Assembly (NCBI GenBank): GCA_019415945.1
Contig: DXYF01000018.1
Location: forward strand, 30,729 to 94,728
Direction: 5' to 3'
DNA: 64,000 nt
Origin: Clostridiales bacterium
Lineage (GTDB): Bacteria; Bacillota; Clostridia; Oscillospirales; Acutalibacteraceae
Both the position numbers and the translations under genes were made by a program. Positions within the stretch are counted from its first letter, which is position 1, and each line of letters opens with the position of its first letter. The notes under the pieces were generated by a model. It saw only the letters and a program-made list of their open reading frames with translations, had not been told where the DNA came from and did no database searches. This document shows positions 17,053 to 26,249 of this stretch, piece by piece.

Positions 17053-18396
17053 ATGGAACAAAGAAAAGAAGTTAATCTTACTCAGGGTAATATTTTGAAA
17101 TCGCTTATTTCTTTTGCGTTTCCCGTGTTGTGTGCCTTGTTTTTGCAGGCTATGTACGGTGCGGCTGACCTTATTATTGTGGGACAGTTTGCAGGAACTA
17201 ATGAACAGTCGGGTGTTGCCACAGGAAGTCAGCTTCTTAATATGATTACAATGGTTATAACCGGATTAACAATGGGAGTAACTGTTTTTGTAGGTAATGC
17301 AATAGGCTCAAATGACAGAGAAAGAGCAAGCAAGGGAATCGGAAGCGGCATTGCTGTGTTTGCTGTTGTAGCTGTTGTTGTTACTGTTACCATTGTTCCG
17401 AGCAGCGATATATTAACGGGTATTATGCACGCTCCGAAGGAGGCGGTTGCTCAAACAAGCGGATATGTAAGAATATGCGGTATCGGTACGGTGTTTATTG
17501 TAGCTTACAATGTAATAGGTGCTATTTTCAGAGGTGTCGGCGACTCAAAAACACCGCTTGTTACAGTTGCCGTTGCATGTGTAATTAACATTGCGGCAGA
17601 TTTAATTTTGGTAGGCGTGTTCGGACTTGGTGCTGTAGGTGCTGCTATTGCAACCGTAACGGCACAGGCAATCAGCGTGATTTGTTCTCTCTGGTTTATA
17701 GGCAAAAAGGATCTGCCGTTTGACTTTTGTTTAAAATATATTCGATTTGACAAAGTAAGCGTAAAGCGAATTTTGTTTGTAGGAATACCTATTGCGTTGC
17801 AGGAACTGCTTGTTCAATTTTCTTTTTTGTTCATACAGGTTGTCGTAAACGGTATGGGTGTAACGGAATCTGCTGCTGCGGGAGTTGCAGAAAAGGTATG
17901 CATATTCTTAATGCTTGTGGCGTCTGCCTATATGCAGTCTATTTCTGCTTTTGTTGCACAAAATAACGGTGCTGGCCGTTTTGACCGTTCACGCAAGGCT
18001 TTGTTCTACGGAATTAAGACAGCGTTTGTTTCGGGCTGCATAATGGGTACACTTGCGTTTTTTGCAGGAGATATACTGTCTATGGCTTTTTCAAACGAGG
18101 CAAGCGTTATAGCCGCATCGCATGATTATCTAAAGGCATATGCTATTGACTGTTTGCTAACTGCCGTGCTGTTTTGCTTTGTAGGCTTTTTCAACGGATG
18201 CTCAAAGACGGTATTTGTAATGATTCAGAGTTTGATAGGGGCGTTTGTTGTGAGAATTCCCGCCGTTTATATTATGAGCCGAATCGGAGTTGAATCGCTG
18301 TTTTATATCGGGCTTGCAACGCCCATATCATCGGCTGCCGAAATAATTATGTGTATTATTGCTTATCGGATTTATAAAAACAGAAGAAAAATTTAG
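17053..18396 (+). CDS. MATE family multidrug/cation exporter (447 aa)
   Basis: An integral membrane antiporter of about 12 helices. The N-terminal pattern (FPVLCALFLQAMYGAADLIIVG) and the repeated G/A-rich helices are typical of MATE/NorM/MepA proteins. The longest open frame starts at 16927 inside the terminator, which is not credible. ATG at 17053 follows AGAAAGGAACT and gives a normal MATE N-terminus (MEQRKEVNLTQGN). If the leader is guanidine-IV, this pump is likely to export guanidinium or related cations. Confidence 0.92.
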   Translation: MEQRKEVNLTQGNILKSLISFAFPVLCALFLQAMYGAADLIIVGQFAGTNEQSGVATGSQLLNMITMVITGLTMGVTVFVGNAIGSNDRERASKGIGSGIAVFAVVAVVVTVTIVPSSDILTGIMHAPKEAVAQTSGYVRICGIGTVFIVAYNVIGAIFRGVGDSKTPLVTVAVACVINIAADLILVGVFGLGAVGAAIATVTAQAISVICSLWFIGKKDLPFDFCLKYIRFDKVSVKRILFVGIPIALQELLVQFSFLFIQVVVNGMGVTESAAAGVAEKVCIFLMLVASAYMQSISAFVAQNNGAGRFDRSRKALFYGIKTAFVSGCIMGTLAFFAGDILSMAFSNEASVIAASHDYLKAYAIDCLLTAVLFCFVGFFNGCSKTVFVMIQSLIGAFVVRIPAVYIMSRIGVESLFYIGLATPISSAAEIIMCIIAYRIYKNRRKI

Positions 18397-18416
18397 AAGA
18401 TGGTAAAATCAAAAAA

Positions 18417-18454
18417 TTCCCTGTAAGCTTCAATAGCTTGCGGGGGATTTTTTT
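18417..18454 (+). terminator. Terminator of the MATE gene
   Basis: TTCCCTGTAAGC pairs with GCTTGCGGGGGA, followed by seven T. Confidence 0.8.
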
Positions 18455-18464
18455 GCATAAAAAA

Positions 18465-18560
18465 GTCGAGTGCCTCGACACGCAATTCGAGCAGACAGGT
18501 TAATATTATCAAACCTTCTTTGCCCGACCGTTTTCGAGCAATTTACTATAAAGTAAAAAA
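18465..18560. repeat. Dispersed 96-bp three-hairpin repeat, copy A
   Basis: Three inverted repeats in order: GTCGAG-TGC-CTCGAC; a large central stem whose arms contain GCAGACAGGTT and AACCTTCTTTGC; and TTTACT/AGTAAA. It ends in AAAAAA, which is also the T-tract of the lysC terminator on the other strand. It matches copy B over its full 96 bp with 9 differences by eye (about 91%). It sits between the convergent MATE and lysC genes. Confidence 0.9.
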
Positions 18561-18584
18561 TCGGGCAAGCTTTGCCTGCCCGAT
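18560..18584 (-). terminator. Terminator of the PBP1A-hom-lysC unit
   Basis: TCGGGCA and TGCCCGA arms around a short GC-rich interior. On the reverse strand the T-tract is supplied by the end of the 96-bp repeat. Confidence 0.8.
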
Positions 18585-18605
18585 TTAAATAGATGTTTTG
18601 TTAAA

Positions 18606-19811
18606 TTAATCAAAGAACTTTGAGTGAATAGCAGCAACAGCCTTGTCAGCGTCTTCAACATCAATAAGAACAGACACCTTGATTTCACTTGTGCTGATCA
18701 TCTGAATGTTAACCTGAGCGTCATACAGAGCTTCAAACATCTTTGTAGCAACGCCTGCGTGGCTTTCCATTCCTGCACCCACGATAGAAATTTTAGCAAC
18801 GCTGTCATCATAAAGGATTTCAGCGGCACCGAGGTTTTCCATATAATCCTTAAGGCACTCAACTGCTTCATTGCCTCTGTCTTTTGCTACCGTAAAGCTT
18901 ATATCCTTTTTGCCGTCGTGACCGATTGACTGGAGGATAATATCAACATTAATATCCTTTGCCGAAAGTTTTGAGAACATTTTAAAAGCAAGACCGGGAA
19001 GGTTCGGAATACCTGTAACAGAAATTCTTGCTACCTCTGTATCTTTAGCAACACCGCTGATTAACATTTTCTCCATTTTTGTTTTCTCCTTTACAATAGT
19101 ACCCGAAGCCTTTGCCATACTTGAAAGCACTTCAAGCTCAATGTTATATTTTTTAGCCATCTCAACCGAACGGTTGTTAAGAACCTGAGCTCCCAAAGTA
19201 GCAAGCTCAAGCATTTCGTCATATGAAATTTCTTCAAGTTTTTTAGCGTTTTTAACCTTTCTCGGATCAGCTGTATAAACGCCTTCTACATCTGTGTAAA
19301 TCTGGCACAAATCAGCATGCATTGCAGCAGCAATGGCAACAGCACTTGTATCCGAGCCGCCTCTGCCGAGAGTTGTGATGTCACCGTATTTTGAAATGCC
19401 CTGGAAGCCCGCAACAATTACAATGTTCTTTTTGTCAAGCTCACGCTTGATTCTTGATGCTTCAACTCTTTTAATTCTTGCACTTGTGTGTGCCGATGTG
19501 GTTTCAAAGCCTGCCTGCCAGCCGAGCAGAGATACTGCGTGGTAGCCGAGCTTTTCGATTGCCATAGCAAGAAGCGAAATTGAAATCTGCTCACCTGCCG
19601 CAAGAAGCATATCTTTTTCTCTTCTTGATGCGTTAGGGTTAATTTCCTGTGCCTTTTCGATAAGGTCGTCGGTAGTGTCACCCTGTGCAGATACAACAAC
19701 TACTACATCGTTGCCCTTTGCAAATGTGTCTGTTACAATTTTTGCAACATTCATAACACGCTCGGCGTTGGCAACAGAGCTGCCGCCGAATTTCTGAACT
19801 ATCAAACTCAT
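18606..19811 (-). CDS. lysC: Aspartate kinase (401 aa)
   Basis: Phosphorylates aspartate, the first step to lysine, threonine and methionine. The kinase domain opens with VQKFGGSSVA (K7 to A14). GRGGSDTSAVA is in the middle. Two ACT regulatory domains (about 265-401) end the protein, so feedback control by lysine or threonine is likely. It lies 21 bp downstream of hom, forming a classic aspartate-family pair. Confidence 0.95.
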   Translation of the reverse strand: MSLIVQKFGGSSVANAERVMNVAKIVTDTFAKGNDVVVVVSAQGDTTDDLIEKAQEINPNASRREKDMLLAAGEQISISLLAMAIEKLGYHAVSLLGWQAGFETTSAHTSARIKRVEASRIKRELDKKNIVIVAGFQGISKYGDITTLGRGGSDTSAVAIAAAMHADLCQIYTDVEGVYTADPRKVKNAKKLEEISYDEMLELATLGAQVLNNRSVEMAKKYNIELEVLSSMAKASGTIVKEKTKMEKMLISGVAKDTEVARISVTGIPNLPGLAFKMFSKLSAKDINVDIILQSIGHDGKKDISFTVAKDRGNEAVECLKDYMENLGAAEILYDDSVAKISIVGAGMESHAGVATKMFEALYDAQVNIQMISTSEIKVSVLIDVEDADKAVAAIHSKFFD

Positions 19812-19832
19812 TTACTCCATACTCCTCTTTTA

Positions 19833-21068
19833 TTATAAATCACCTATACGAATTATCGACAGTACCTCAACGCCGTCTTGCTTGAGCGATTCGGTTTTTT
19901 CAATAATTTCTCCATAGGGTAATTCTGTTGTAACGAATGCAGCTTCGTCAGAGCTTACGCCGTCAATTTTGATTACGCTGATAGCACCGAAGAGTTTTTC
20001 GGCCTTTTTAATTGCGTCCTCGCCCTTAACACGGACATATGCGGCTGTTTTTGACATCTCAAACGGAATGATGTTGTTTGAATTTCCGTCCGCCCAGTAA
20101 AGGAACTTTCTTGTTTTGAGGTGTTTGCAGCAGTCAACAACATCTGCCACAACGGCACTTGCCGTAGGAAGCTTTCCTGCACCTTTTCCGTAGAACACAA
20201 CATCTCCTGTGCAGTCGCCTCTTACCATAATACCGTTAAACTCATTGTCAATGTTTGCAAGCTGACTTACTTTGGGCACAAACATAGGTGCAACAAGAAT
20301 GTCGATTTTTCCGTCGTCAAGACGCTTTACCTTGCCGATAAGCTTAATAACGCAGTTAAATGCTTCGGCATACCTGACATCCTCAAGTGTTATTTTTGTG
20401 ATGCCCTCGGTATGTACCGAATCGGGGTAAACATGCTTTCCGAAAGCAAGAGAGGCAAGAATACAAATCTTGCGGCACGCATCGTGGCCTTCAATATCCG
20501 CAGCAGGATTTCTTTCTGCAAAGCCGAGATCCTGAGCAAGCTTTAAAGCGTCATCAAACTGCATTCCGTCTTCTATCATTTTAGTCAGAATAAAGTTTGT
20601 TGTGCCGTTAAGAATTCCTGCAATTTCGTAAACAATGTTAGCTACAAGGCATTGGCTCATCGGGCGGATAATCGGAATACCGCCGCCGACTGACGCCTCA
20701 AAAAGGAAGTTTACATTTTCTTCTTTTGCAATTTCCAAAAGTTCTGCACCGTGAGCAGCAACAAGCTCCTTGTTTGATGTTACAACACTTTTGCCGGATT
20801 TCAGGCATTGCTTTACATAGTCATAGGCAGGGTTTAAACCGCCCATAACTTCAACAACCACCCTAACTTCGCGGTCGTTTATAATGTCGTTAAAATCCTT
20901 TGTAAATCTGTCTGCAAGAGGACTGTCCGGAAATTCACGCAAGTCGAGAATATATTTGATGTAAATTTCCTCTCCGAGACTTGCAAAAAGCTTTTGTTTG
21001 TGTGTTGTGAGAATTTCGGCAACTCCCGAACCAACCACTCCGTGTCCCATTATTGCTACTGAAACCAT
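19833..21068 (-). CDS. hom: Homoserine dehydrogenase (411 aa)
   Basis: Reduces aspartate semialdehyde to homoserine. The NAD(P)-binding glycine motif is MGHGVVGSG (7-15). The catalytic region includes GILNGTTNFILTKM and AERNPAADIEGHDA. The C-terminal 80 residues form an ACT domain (VKGEDAIKKAEKLFG), which suggests allosteric threonine inhibition. The gene follows the PBP1A gene after 42 bp and precedes lysC. Confidence 0.95.
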   Translation of the reverse strand: MVSVAIMGHGVVGSGVAEILTTHKQKLFASLGEEIYIKYILDLREFPDSPLADRFTKDFNDIINDREVRVVVEVMGGLNPAYDYVKQCLKSGKSVVTSNKELVAAHGAELLEIAKEENVNFLFEASVGGGIPIIRPMSQCLVANIVYEIAGILNGTTNFILTKMIEDGMQFDDALKLAQDLGFAERNPAADIEGHDACRKICILASLAFGKHVYPDSVHTEGITKITLEDVRYAEAFNCVIKLIGKVKRLDDGKIDILVAPMFVPKVSQLANIDNEFNGIMVRGDCTGDVVFYGKGAGKLPTASAVVADVVDCCKHLKTRKFLYWADGNSNNIIPFEMSKTAAYVRVKGEDAIKKAEKLFGAISVIKIDGVSSDEAAFVTTELPYGEIIEKTESLKQDGVEVLSIIRIGDL

Positions 21069-21110
21069 ATATTTACCTAACCTTTCAGATTATTTTGTAT
21101 GATAATTGCA

Positions 21111-23513
21111 TTATTCCGCAGGCTCATCGCCGTTTGATTCTTCTCCTCCCGAAACAGCACTGCTTTCACCGCCGTCGGGGTTACTGCTCTGACCGTCATC
21201 CGGATTGCTTGGGTTATTGTTGTCAGCAGGCTCGCTTGAATCTGCACTGTCTCCGCCTGACGGAGTTTCAGCATCGCCTCCGCCGCTGTTTGAATCTGAC
21301 GAATCGTAGTATGATGAATCGCCGTCGTCCCAGTAATCACCGCTGTCATCATCGCTGTAATATCCGCCCATTGCCGGCATATTATCTTCTGTGTAATAGC
21401 CGATGTACTTGCCTGTCGGATTATCTGTTGTAACGAGAAGTCCGTTGTACGGGTTATACTGTGCTACAACAAGATTGGGAGAAAGAGAATACTCCTTTGG
21501 TTCCTTGTCCTCAAGATACTTGCCCATAATGTTGGCAAAGAATTTTGATGCAACGGTTCTGCCGTTATAGCTGATGCTGTCGGGCTGATCAAATCCGCAC
21601 CATGTTGCAAGGGTTGCGTAGGGCGAAAGTCCGCAGAACCAAGAGTCTTTGTTATAGTCAGTGGTACCTGTTTTACCGATTATATCCCAGCCCTCAATTT
21701 TAGCATAGCTTGCACTGGTGTGTGAAAGCTGGGTATATGTCATATTGTAATTTAACAGTCTGTTCATAATCGAGGCGGTTTCTGCCGAATAAGCCTGCTT
21801 CGGTATTGCGTCTCTGTTGTCGATTATAATATTGTCCTCAGAGTCTGTCACATAGTAGTAGGTGTAAGGCTCATAGTAAAGACCGCCGTTGCCCATAAAT
21901 GTGTAAGCCGCCGCCATTTCTCTTACTGATACGCCGCCGTTCATACCGCCTATTGACAGTGCACCGGTGTTTTGTGCATCCTGTTCGGAAAGCTTTTTAA
22001 AGCCCATTTTGGTTACAGCCTGTTCGTATGCAACCGACGGACCTCCTATGAGATTCATGGTTTGAACAACCGTTGCGTTTGATGATATTTCGATTGCGTC
22101 GGGCAAAAGCATATCACCGTAATAGCTGCCGTACGCATTGTTAGGACCTGAAACAAGCGTTCCGTTTTCGCTTTTCCAGTTATCAACAGGCTCGTCCTTT
22201 ACAAGTGAAGAGTAGTACAAGTATTTATTTTCTATTGCGTACGGATAAACAACCAACGGTTTTATCGAAGAACCGGGCTGGAGCGTTGAGTGGGTCGCTC
22301 TGTCCCATTCAAGAGCCTGTGTTTTTTTATTTGAGCTTCCGACGGTTGCGATAACTCTGCCGTCAAAGCCCATAAGTACTGAGCCTATCTGAAGATCGGG
22401 GTCGCTGCTCTTGTCGATGTTTTGAGCCTCCTGCTCAATGTAGTTTTGCATTTCTTCATCCATTGCACAGTAGATTTTAAGACCCTCTGTATATAGCTTT
22501 TCAGATGCGGCATCCTCGCTGATATTGTAATACAAGGCGAGATCTTCTTTTAGGTCATAGAACATCTGGTCAATATACCAGTTTTGCACATAACCGCTGT
22601 CGTCATCATCGTCCTGTGTGTTTTGGAATCCTACAAATTCCATTGTTTCGGATTCCTTCATCGCCTCATCATATTCAGACTTGGTAATTTTGCCCTGGTC
22701 GTACATTTCACTCAGAACTATTTCACGGCGTTCCTTGTTGTTTTCGGGATAGACAAGCGGATTCCACAAAGAAGGGTTTTGTGTTATTCCCGCTATTGCG
22801 GCACATTCAGCGATAGAGCAGTCGGCTATGCTCTTGTCAAAATAAAGCTGTGCGGCGGCTTCAACGCCCTGGCAGTTATTTCCGAAGTTTACAACATTGA
22901 GATATGCCTCAAGAATCTGATCTTTTGTATATTCGTTTTCAAGGTTTAATGCCTTGCATATTTCACGGATCTTACGGTTTATGGAAACCTCGTTGTCATC
23001 GGTAATGTTTTTTATGAGCTGTTGAGTAATGGTTGAACCGCCGTAAGTGTCCTCTCCCGTTGCAAGATTTATTACGGCAGAGAGCGTTCTTGTCCAGTCA
23101 ACACCGTGGTGGTCATAAAAACGCTTGTCCTCAATAGCCACAACAGCGTCTTTCATCGCCTGCGGTATATCTTGGTTATCAACCCAAATACGATTTTCTG
23201 TACTGTAAAGCGTTTGATATTCCTTAAACTCACCGGTATCATCATCTTTGATATATATAAAGCTTGTCTGGTTAAGGGATTTTGCTTTTAAATCTATTCC
23301 CGTAGGTTCAGATGCAAGCGTAAGTACATAAATAGCAAACGAAATACCGGTAATAAAAAGAGCGACAAAGCAGATTGTAAAGGCTGTCAAAAGAAATTTG
23401 CCTATTGCCTTAAAGGTTCTCTTTACACCACTTTCTTTTTTATCTGAAATATTTGCAGTTTCAGCAGTTCTGTCAGTATATCTGCTTATATCTGTTTCTC
23501 GTTTATTACGCAT
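21111..23513 (-). CDS. Class A penicillin-binding protein 1A (800 aa)
   Basis: A bifunctional peptidoglycan synthase. The order is a cytoplasmic N-terminus, a membrane helix (about 33-58), a GT51 glycosyltransferase domain with EDKRFYDHHGVDW and GGSTITQQL, then a transpeptidase domain with the active serine in GSSIKP (near 412) and KTGT (near 611). The last 90 residues are a low-complexity tail of Ser, Asp, Gly, Asn and Glu. Such tails occur in Firmicute PBP1A proteins and may span the wall. Its position just upstream of hom-lysC is unusual, but meso-DAP/lysine supply links the functions. Confidence 0.92.
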   Translation of the reverse strand: MRNKRETDISRYTDRTAETANISDKKESGVKRTFKAIGKFLLTAFTICFVALFITGISFAIYVLTLASEPTGIDLKAKSLNQTSFIYIKDDDTGEFKEYQTLYSTENRIWVDNQDIPQAMKDAVVAIEDKRFYDHHGVDWTRTLSAVINLATGEDTYGGSTITQQLIKNITDDNEVSINRKIREICKALNLENEYTKDQILEAYLNVVNFGNNCQGVEAAAQLYFDKSIADCSIAECAAIAGITQNPSLWNPLVYPENNKERREIVLSEMYDQGKITKSEYDEAMKESETMEFVGFQNTQDDDDDSGYVQNWYIDQMFYDLKEDLALYYNISEDAASEKLYTEGLKIYCAMDEEMQNYIEQEAQNIDKSSDPDLQIGSVLMGFDGRVIATVGSSNKKTQALEWDRATHSTLQPGSSIKPLVVYPYAIENKYLYYSSLVKDEPVDNWKSENGTLVSGPNNAYGSYYGDMLLPDAIEISSNATVVQTMNLIGGPSVAYEQAVTKMGFKKLSEQDAQNTGALSIGGMNGGVSVREMAAAYTFMGNGGLYYEPYTYYYVTDSEDNIIIDNRDAIPKQAYSAETASIMNRLLNYNMTYTQLSHTSASYAKIEGWDIIGKTGTTDYNKDSWFCGLSPYATLATWCGFDQPDSISYNGRTVASKFFANIMGKYLEDKEPKEYSLSPNLVVAQYNPYNGLLVTTDNPTGKYIGYYTEDNMPAMGGYYSDDDSGDYWDDGDSSYYDSSDSNSGGGDAETPSGGDSADSSEPADNNNPSNPDDGQSSNPDGGESSAVSGGEESNGDEPAE

Positions 23514-23828
23514 ATTTACTCCTTATGACGGCAAATTGCCAACATTCAAATTGTTTATGCTGTATGAAAATCTGTAAACATAGATAGTTTCGGTTTATAA
23601 GTAACAAAGTACACTATTAATAGATATTATAGCACCTAAAAAGCAAAAAATAAATATCTTAAATTAAATTTTTGTTAAAAAATATGTAAATAAAAAGGTA
23701 CTTTTTTATGTAAAAGGGTGAATATTCGGCGGTCTGCAGGTTAAAATATCCGTAAAGCTATACTAAAGCATAAAGAAAATGTCTTCAATAATAATAATAA
23801 GGATAAGCTGTTAAAAAGGAATGATTTT
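23514..23828. other. Intergenic region between divergent genes
   Basis: About 315 bp, AT-rich. It must hold promoters for PBP1A (reverse) and the BofC-like gene (forward). A TATACT box near 23759-23764 may serve the forward gene. No clear sporulation-sigma promoter, repeat or RNA structure is visible. Confidence 0.35.
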
Positions 23829-24146
23829 ATGAAAAAGCTCGTGCTTATAACCGGAATAATCTTAATGGCATGCCTGTTTACAAGTGTTTACGCCGCCCCT
23901 TCTGCGTCGGTTAAAGCGAGCGTCACCACAAATACAGAGGATAAAAGTGAAACTGTGGATATTTATATAATGAAAGCCGAAAACAACCGTATAGTTGTAT
24001 ATAAGAAAGGTGAGCAGGTTCCATACATTGAAACGGAAACACTTGTAAGCTCTTTGCCAAAGGGAGATATTATGCTGCTTGAAAAAGGAATTGAAATCGA
24101 GGGAGAAAAAAATTTACAAAAATCATTGGAGGATTTTTGCAGTTAA
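23829..24146 (+). CDS. Small exported protein with a BofC C-terminal-like domain (105 aa)
   Basis: A signal peptide (1-23, ending VYAAP) is followed by a domain of about 60 residues: IYIMKAENNRIVVY, then SLPKGDIMLLEKGIEI, then LQKSLEDF. This order (aromatic strand, 'LP..D...L.KGI', 'LEDF') resembles the C-terminal domain of BofC, which in Bacillus lies between the forespore membranes and restrains SpoIVB signalling. The N-terminal BofC domain is absent. Start ATG has AAAGGA upstream. Involvement in sporulation is an inference. Confidence 0.6.
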   Translation: MKKLVLITGIILMACLFTSVYAAPSASVKASVTTNTEDKSETVDIYIMKAENNRIVVYKKGEQVPYIETETLVSSLPKGDIMLLEKGIEIEGEKNLQKSLEDFCS

Positions 24147-24177
24147 GGCAGTATAAGTTAAAATTTTAACATATATA

Positions 24178-24206
24178 TTGACTTTTAATCTCTTTTGCTG
24201 TACTAT
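24178..24206 (+). promoter_or_regulatory. Promoter of the fatty-acid synthesis operon
   Basis: TTGACT, 17-bp spacer, TACTAT, just upstream of and touching a palindromic operator. Predicted transcript start falls inside that operator. Confidence 0.7.
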
Positions 24207-24207
24207 T

Positions 24208-24233
24208 AATTTAATATGCCATAGTATTAAATT
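24208..24233 (+). promoter_or_regulatory. Palindromic operator on the fatty-acid operon promoter
   Basis: AATTTAATA, 8-bp spacer TGCCATAG, TATTAAATT: a perfect 9-bp inverted repeat over the expected transcript start. Placement is that of a repressor site. FapR and FabT are the known lipid-synthesis repressors of Firmicutes. The sequence does not match either consensus well enough to choose. Confidence 0.6.
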
Positions 24234-24333
24234 TTGATGAATGCGGTTTTGGCGGTCGTGTTTGTTTGATGAAATCTTGCAAACGCATTGCTCTAATAAA
24301 CCGCTTTATTATGCAGAAAAGGAGAATGTACAT

Positions 24334-25284
24334 ATGATTTCTACCGTTATCGACCGGTCTCTCGGACTTGAGTTCCCGATTTTTCAGGGAGGAATGGCTT
24401 GGGTTGCCGACGCTTCTCTTGCAGCAGGCGTTTCCAATGCAGGCGGACTCGGACTTATTGCGGCAATGAATTCAAACGGCGAACAGCTCCGTGAGGAAAT
24501 ACGCAAGTGTAAGGAGCTTACAGACAAGCCCTTCGGTGTAAACATTATGCTTATGAGCCCTTTTGCACATGAAGTTGCAGATGTGGTTGTTGAAGAGGGC
24601 GTAAAGGTTGTAACTACAGGTGCGGGTAACCCCGGCAAATATATGCCGAAATGGCTTGAGGCAGGAATCAAGGTCATTCCTGTTATTCCGAGCGTTGCTC
24701 TTGCAAGAAAAATGGAAAAGAACGGTGCGTTTGCTGTTATCGCAGAGGGCGGAGAGTCAGGCGGCCATGTAGGAGATCTTACAACAATGGCACTTGTGCC
24801 GCAGGTTGTTGACGCTGTTTCTATCCCCGTAATTGCAGCAGGCGGTATTGCCGACGGAAGACAGATTGCGGCGGCATTTATGCTGGGTGCAGTAGGCGTT
24901 CAGGTAGGAACGAGATTCCTTGTTGCAAAGGAATGTACAATAGCTCAGGCATACAAGGATAAAATATTAAAGGCTAAGGATATTGACACGGTAGTGACAG
25001 GTAAAAGACTCGGTCACCCCGTGCGTTCAATAAGAAACGCTTTTACCCGTGAATATACAAAGGCAGAGTACAACTCATCGGAGTTTTCGGATGAAGATCT
25101 CGAAAAGATGGGTGTAGGCACTCTCAGACTGGCTGCAAGAGAGGGAGATGTATCAAACGGAACTGTGCTTGCAGGTCAGGTTGCGGCTATGGTTAAAAAG
25201 GAACAGCCTGCCCGTGAAATGATTGTTGAGATGTTTACACAGGCAGAAGAAGTATTGAACGGAGCGACAAAATGGGTAAAATAG
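24334..25284 (+). CDS. fabK: Enoyl-ACP reductase II, FMN-dependent (316 aa)
   Basis: Catalyses the last reduction of fatty-acid elongation with an FMN/NAD(P)H TIM barrel. Motifs: FPIFQGGMAWVAD near the start, SNAGGLG, GVNIML, EGGESGGHVG and AAGGIADG with the FMN phosphate-binding glycines. FabK replaces FabI in many Clostridia and streptococci. ATG at 24334 has AAAGGAGA upstream; the open frame continues upstream to 24241 without a ribosome site. It overlaps fabD by 13 bp. Confidence 0.93.
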   Translation: MISTVIDRSLGLEFPIFQGGMAWVADASLAAGVSNAGGLGLIAAMNSNGEQLREEIRKCKELTDKPFGVNIMLMSPFAHEVADVVVEEGVKVVTTGAGNPGKYMPKWLEAGIKVIPVIPSVALARKMEKNGAFAVIAEGGESGGHVGDLTTMALVPQVVDAVSIPVIAAGGIADGRQIAAAFMLGAVGVQVGTRFLVAKECTIAQAYKDKILKAKDIDTVVTGKRLGHPVRSIRNAFTREYTKAEYNSSEFSDEDLEKMGVGTLRLAAREGDVSNGTVLAGQVAAMVKKEQPAREMIVEMFTQAEEVLNGATKWVK

Positions 25285-26174
25285 CATTTGTTTTTTCAGG
25301 ACAGGGAGCACAGTACAGCGGAATGGGAAAGGAGCTTTATGAAGCTTCTCCCGCAGCAAAAGCAGTTTTTGATATGGCAGACGGAATAAGGGCAAACACC
25401 TCAAAGCAGTGTTTTGAGGGCAGTACGGAGGAGCTTTGCAAAACGGTAAACACTCAGCCGTGCGTTTTTGCCGCAGATCTTGCGGCTGCCTATGCAGTTG
25501 TTGAAAAGGGAATCAAGCCCGATTGTGTTGCAGGTTTTTCACTCGGCGAGATTGCCGCACTTGCTTTTTCAAAAATGCTTTCAGACGAGGAAGCATTTAA
25601 GCTTGTTTGCAAAAGAGGCGAGCTTATGGATAAAGCGGCAAATGAAAATCCGGGTGCAATGGCTGCTGTTATGAAGCTGCCTGCCGAAAAAATTGAAGAA
25701 ATCTGCACAGGCTTTGACAGCACATACCCTGTAAATTACAACTCTCCGGCACAGACGGTTGTTGCTACGACAAGCGGCAACGCAGACGCATTCTGCGAGG
25801 CTGTAAAGAATGCCGGCGGAAGAGCAAAGCTGCTTGCAGTAAGCGGAGCCTTTCACTCTCCTTTTATGGCTCAGGCTGCAAAAGGTCTTGAAGAATATAT
25901 GAGGGCAGTCGATTTTTCGGATCCCCAAACCGTCATTTATTCCGATGTAACCGCAAAGCCTTATGAGGGCGATTTTAAGGCACTTGTAAAGGCACAGGTT
26001 GAAAGTCCTGTAAGATGGCAGTCTATCGTTGAAAATATGATTGCCGACGGAGTAGATACATTTATCGAGGTCGGTGTTGGCAAAACGCTGACAGGACTTA
26101 TTAAAAGAATTAACCCCGATGTCAAAGCGTTCAAGGTTGAAACTCCCGCTGACATTGAGGCGTTGGAAATATAA
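25272..26174 (+). CDS. fabD: Malonyl-CoA:ACP transacylase (300 aa)
   Basis: Transfers malonyl from CoA to acyl carrier protein. The N-terminus FVFSGQGAQYSGMG and the nucleophile elbow GFSLGE (Ser90) are intact. The catalytic His is in SGAFHSPFM (H195). Length is standard. The start overlaps the end of fabK, so translation is probably coupled. Confidence 0.95.
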   Translation: MGKIAFVFSGQGAQYSGMGKELYEASPAAKAVFDMADGIRANTSKQCFEGSTEELCKTVNTQPCVFAADLAAAYAVVEKGIKPDCVAGFSLGEIAALAFSKMLSDEEAFKLVCKRGELMDKAANENPGAMAAVMKLPAEKIEEICTGFDSTYPVNYNSPAQTVVATTSGNADAFCEAVKNAGGRAKLLAVSGAFHSPFMAQAAKGLEEYMRAVDFSDPQTVIYSDVTAKPYEGDFKALVKAQVESPVRWQSIVENMIADGVDTFIEVGVGKTLTGLIKRINPDVKAFKVETPADIEALEI

Positions 26175-26249
26175 TTTAATCAGAAAAATAAAGTTTAAAA
26201 ATGCTTAAAATGTGTGCTGACAGACAGTCGGTATTCGGAGGTAAATATT

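Noticed and set aside
18465..18560. CRISPR repeat or insertion sequence end
   Set aside because: The copies are 30 kb and 15 kb apart with no spacers, and no transposase or terminal duplications are visible.
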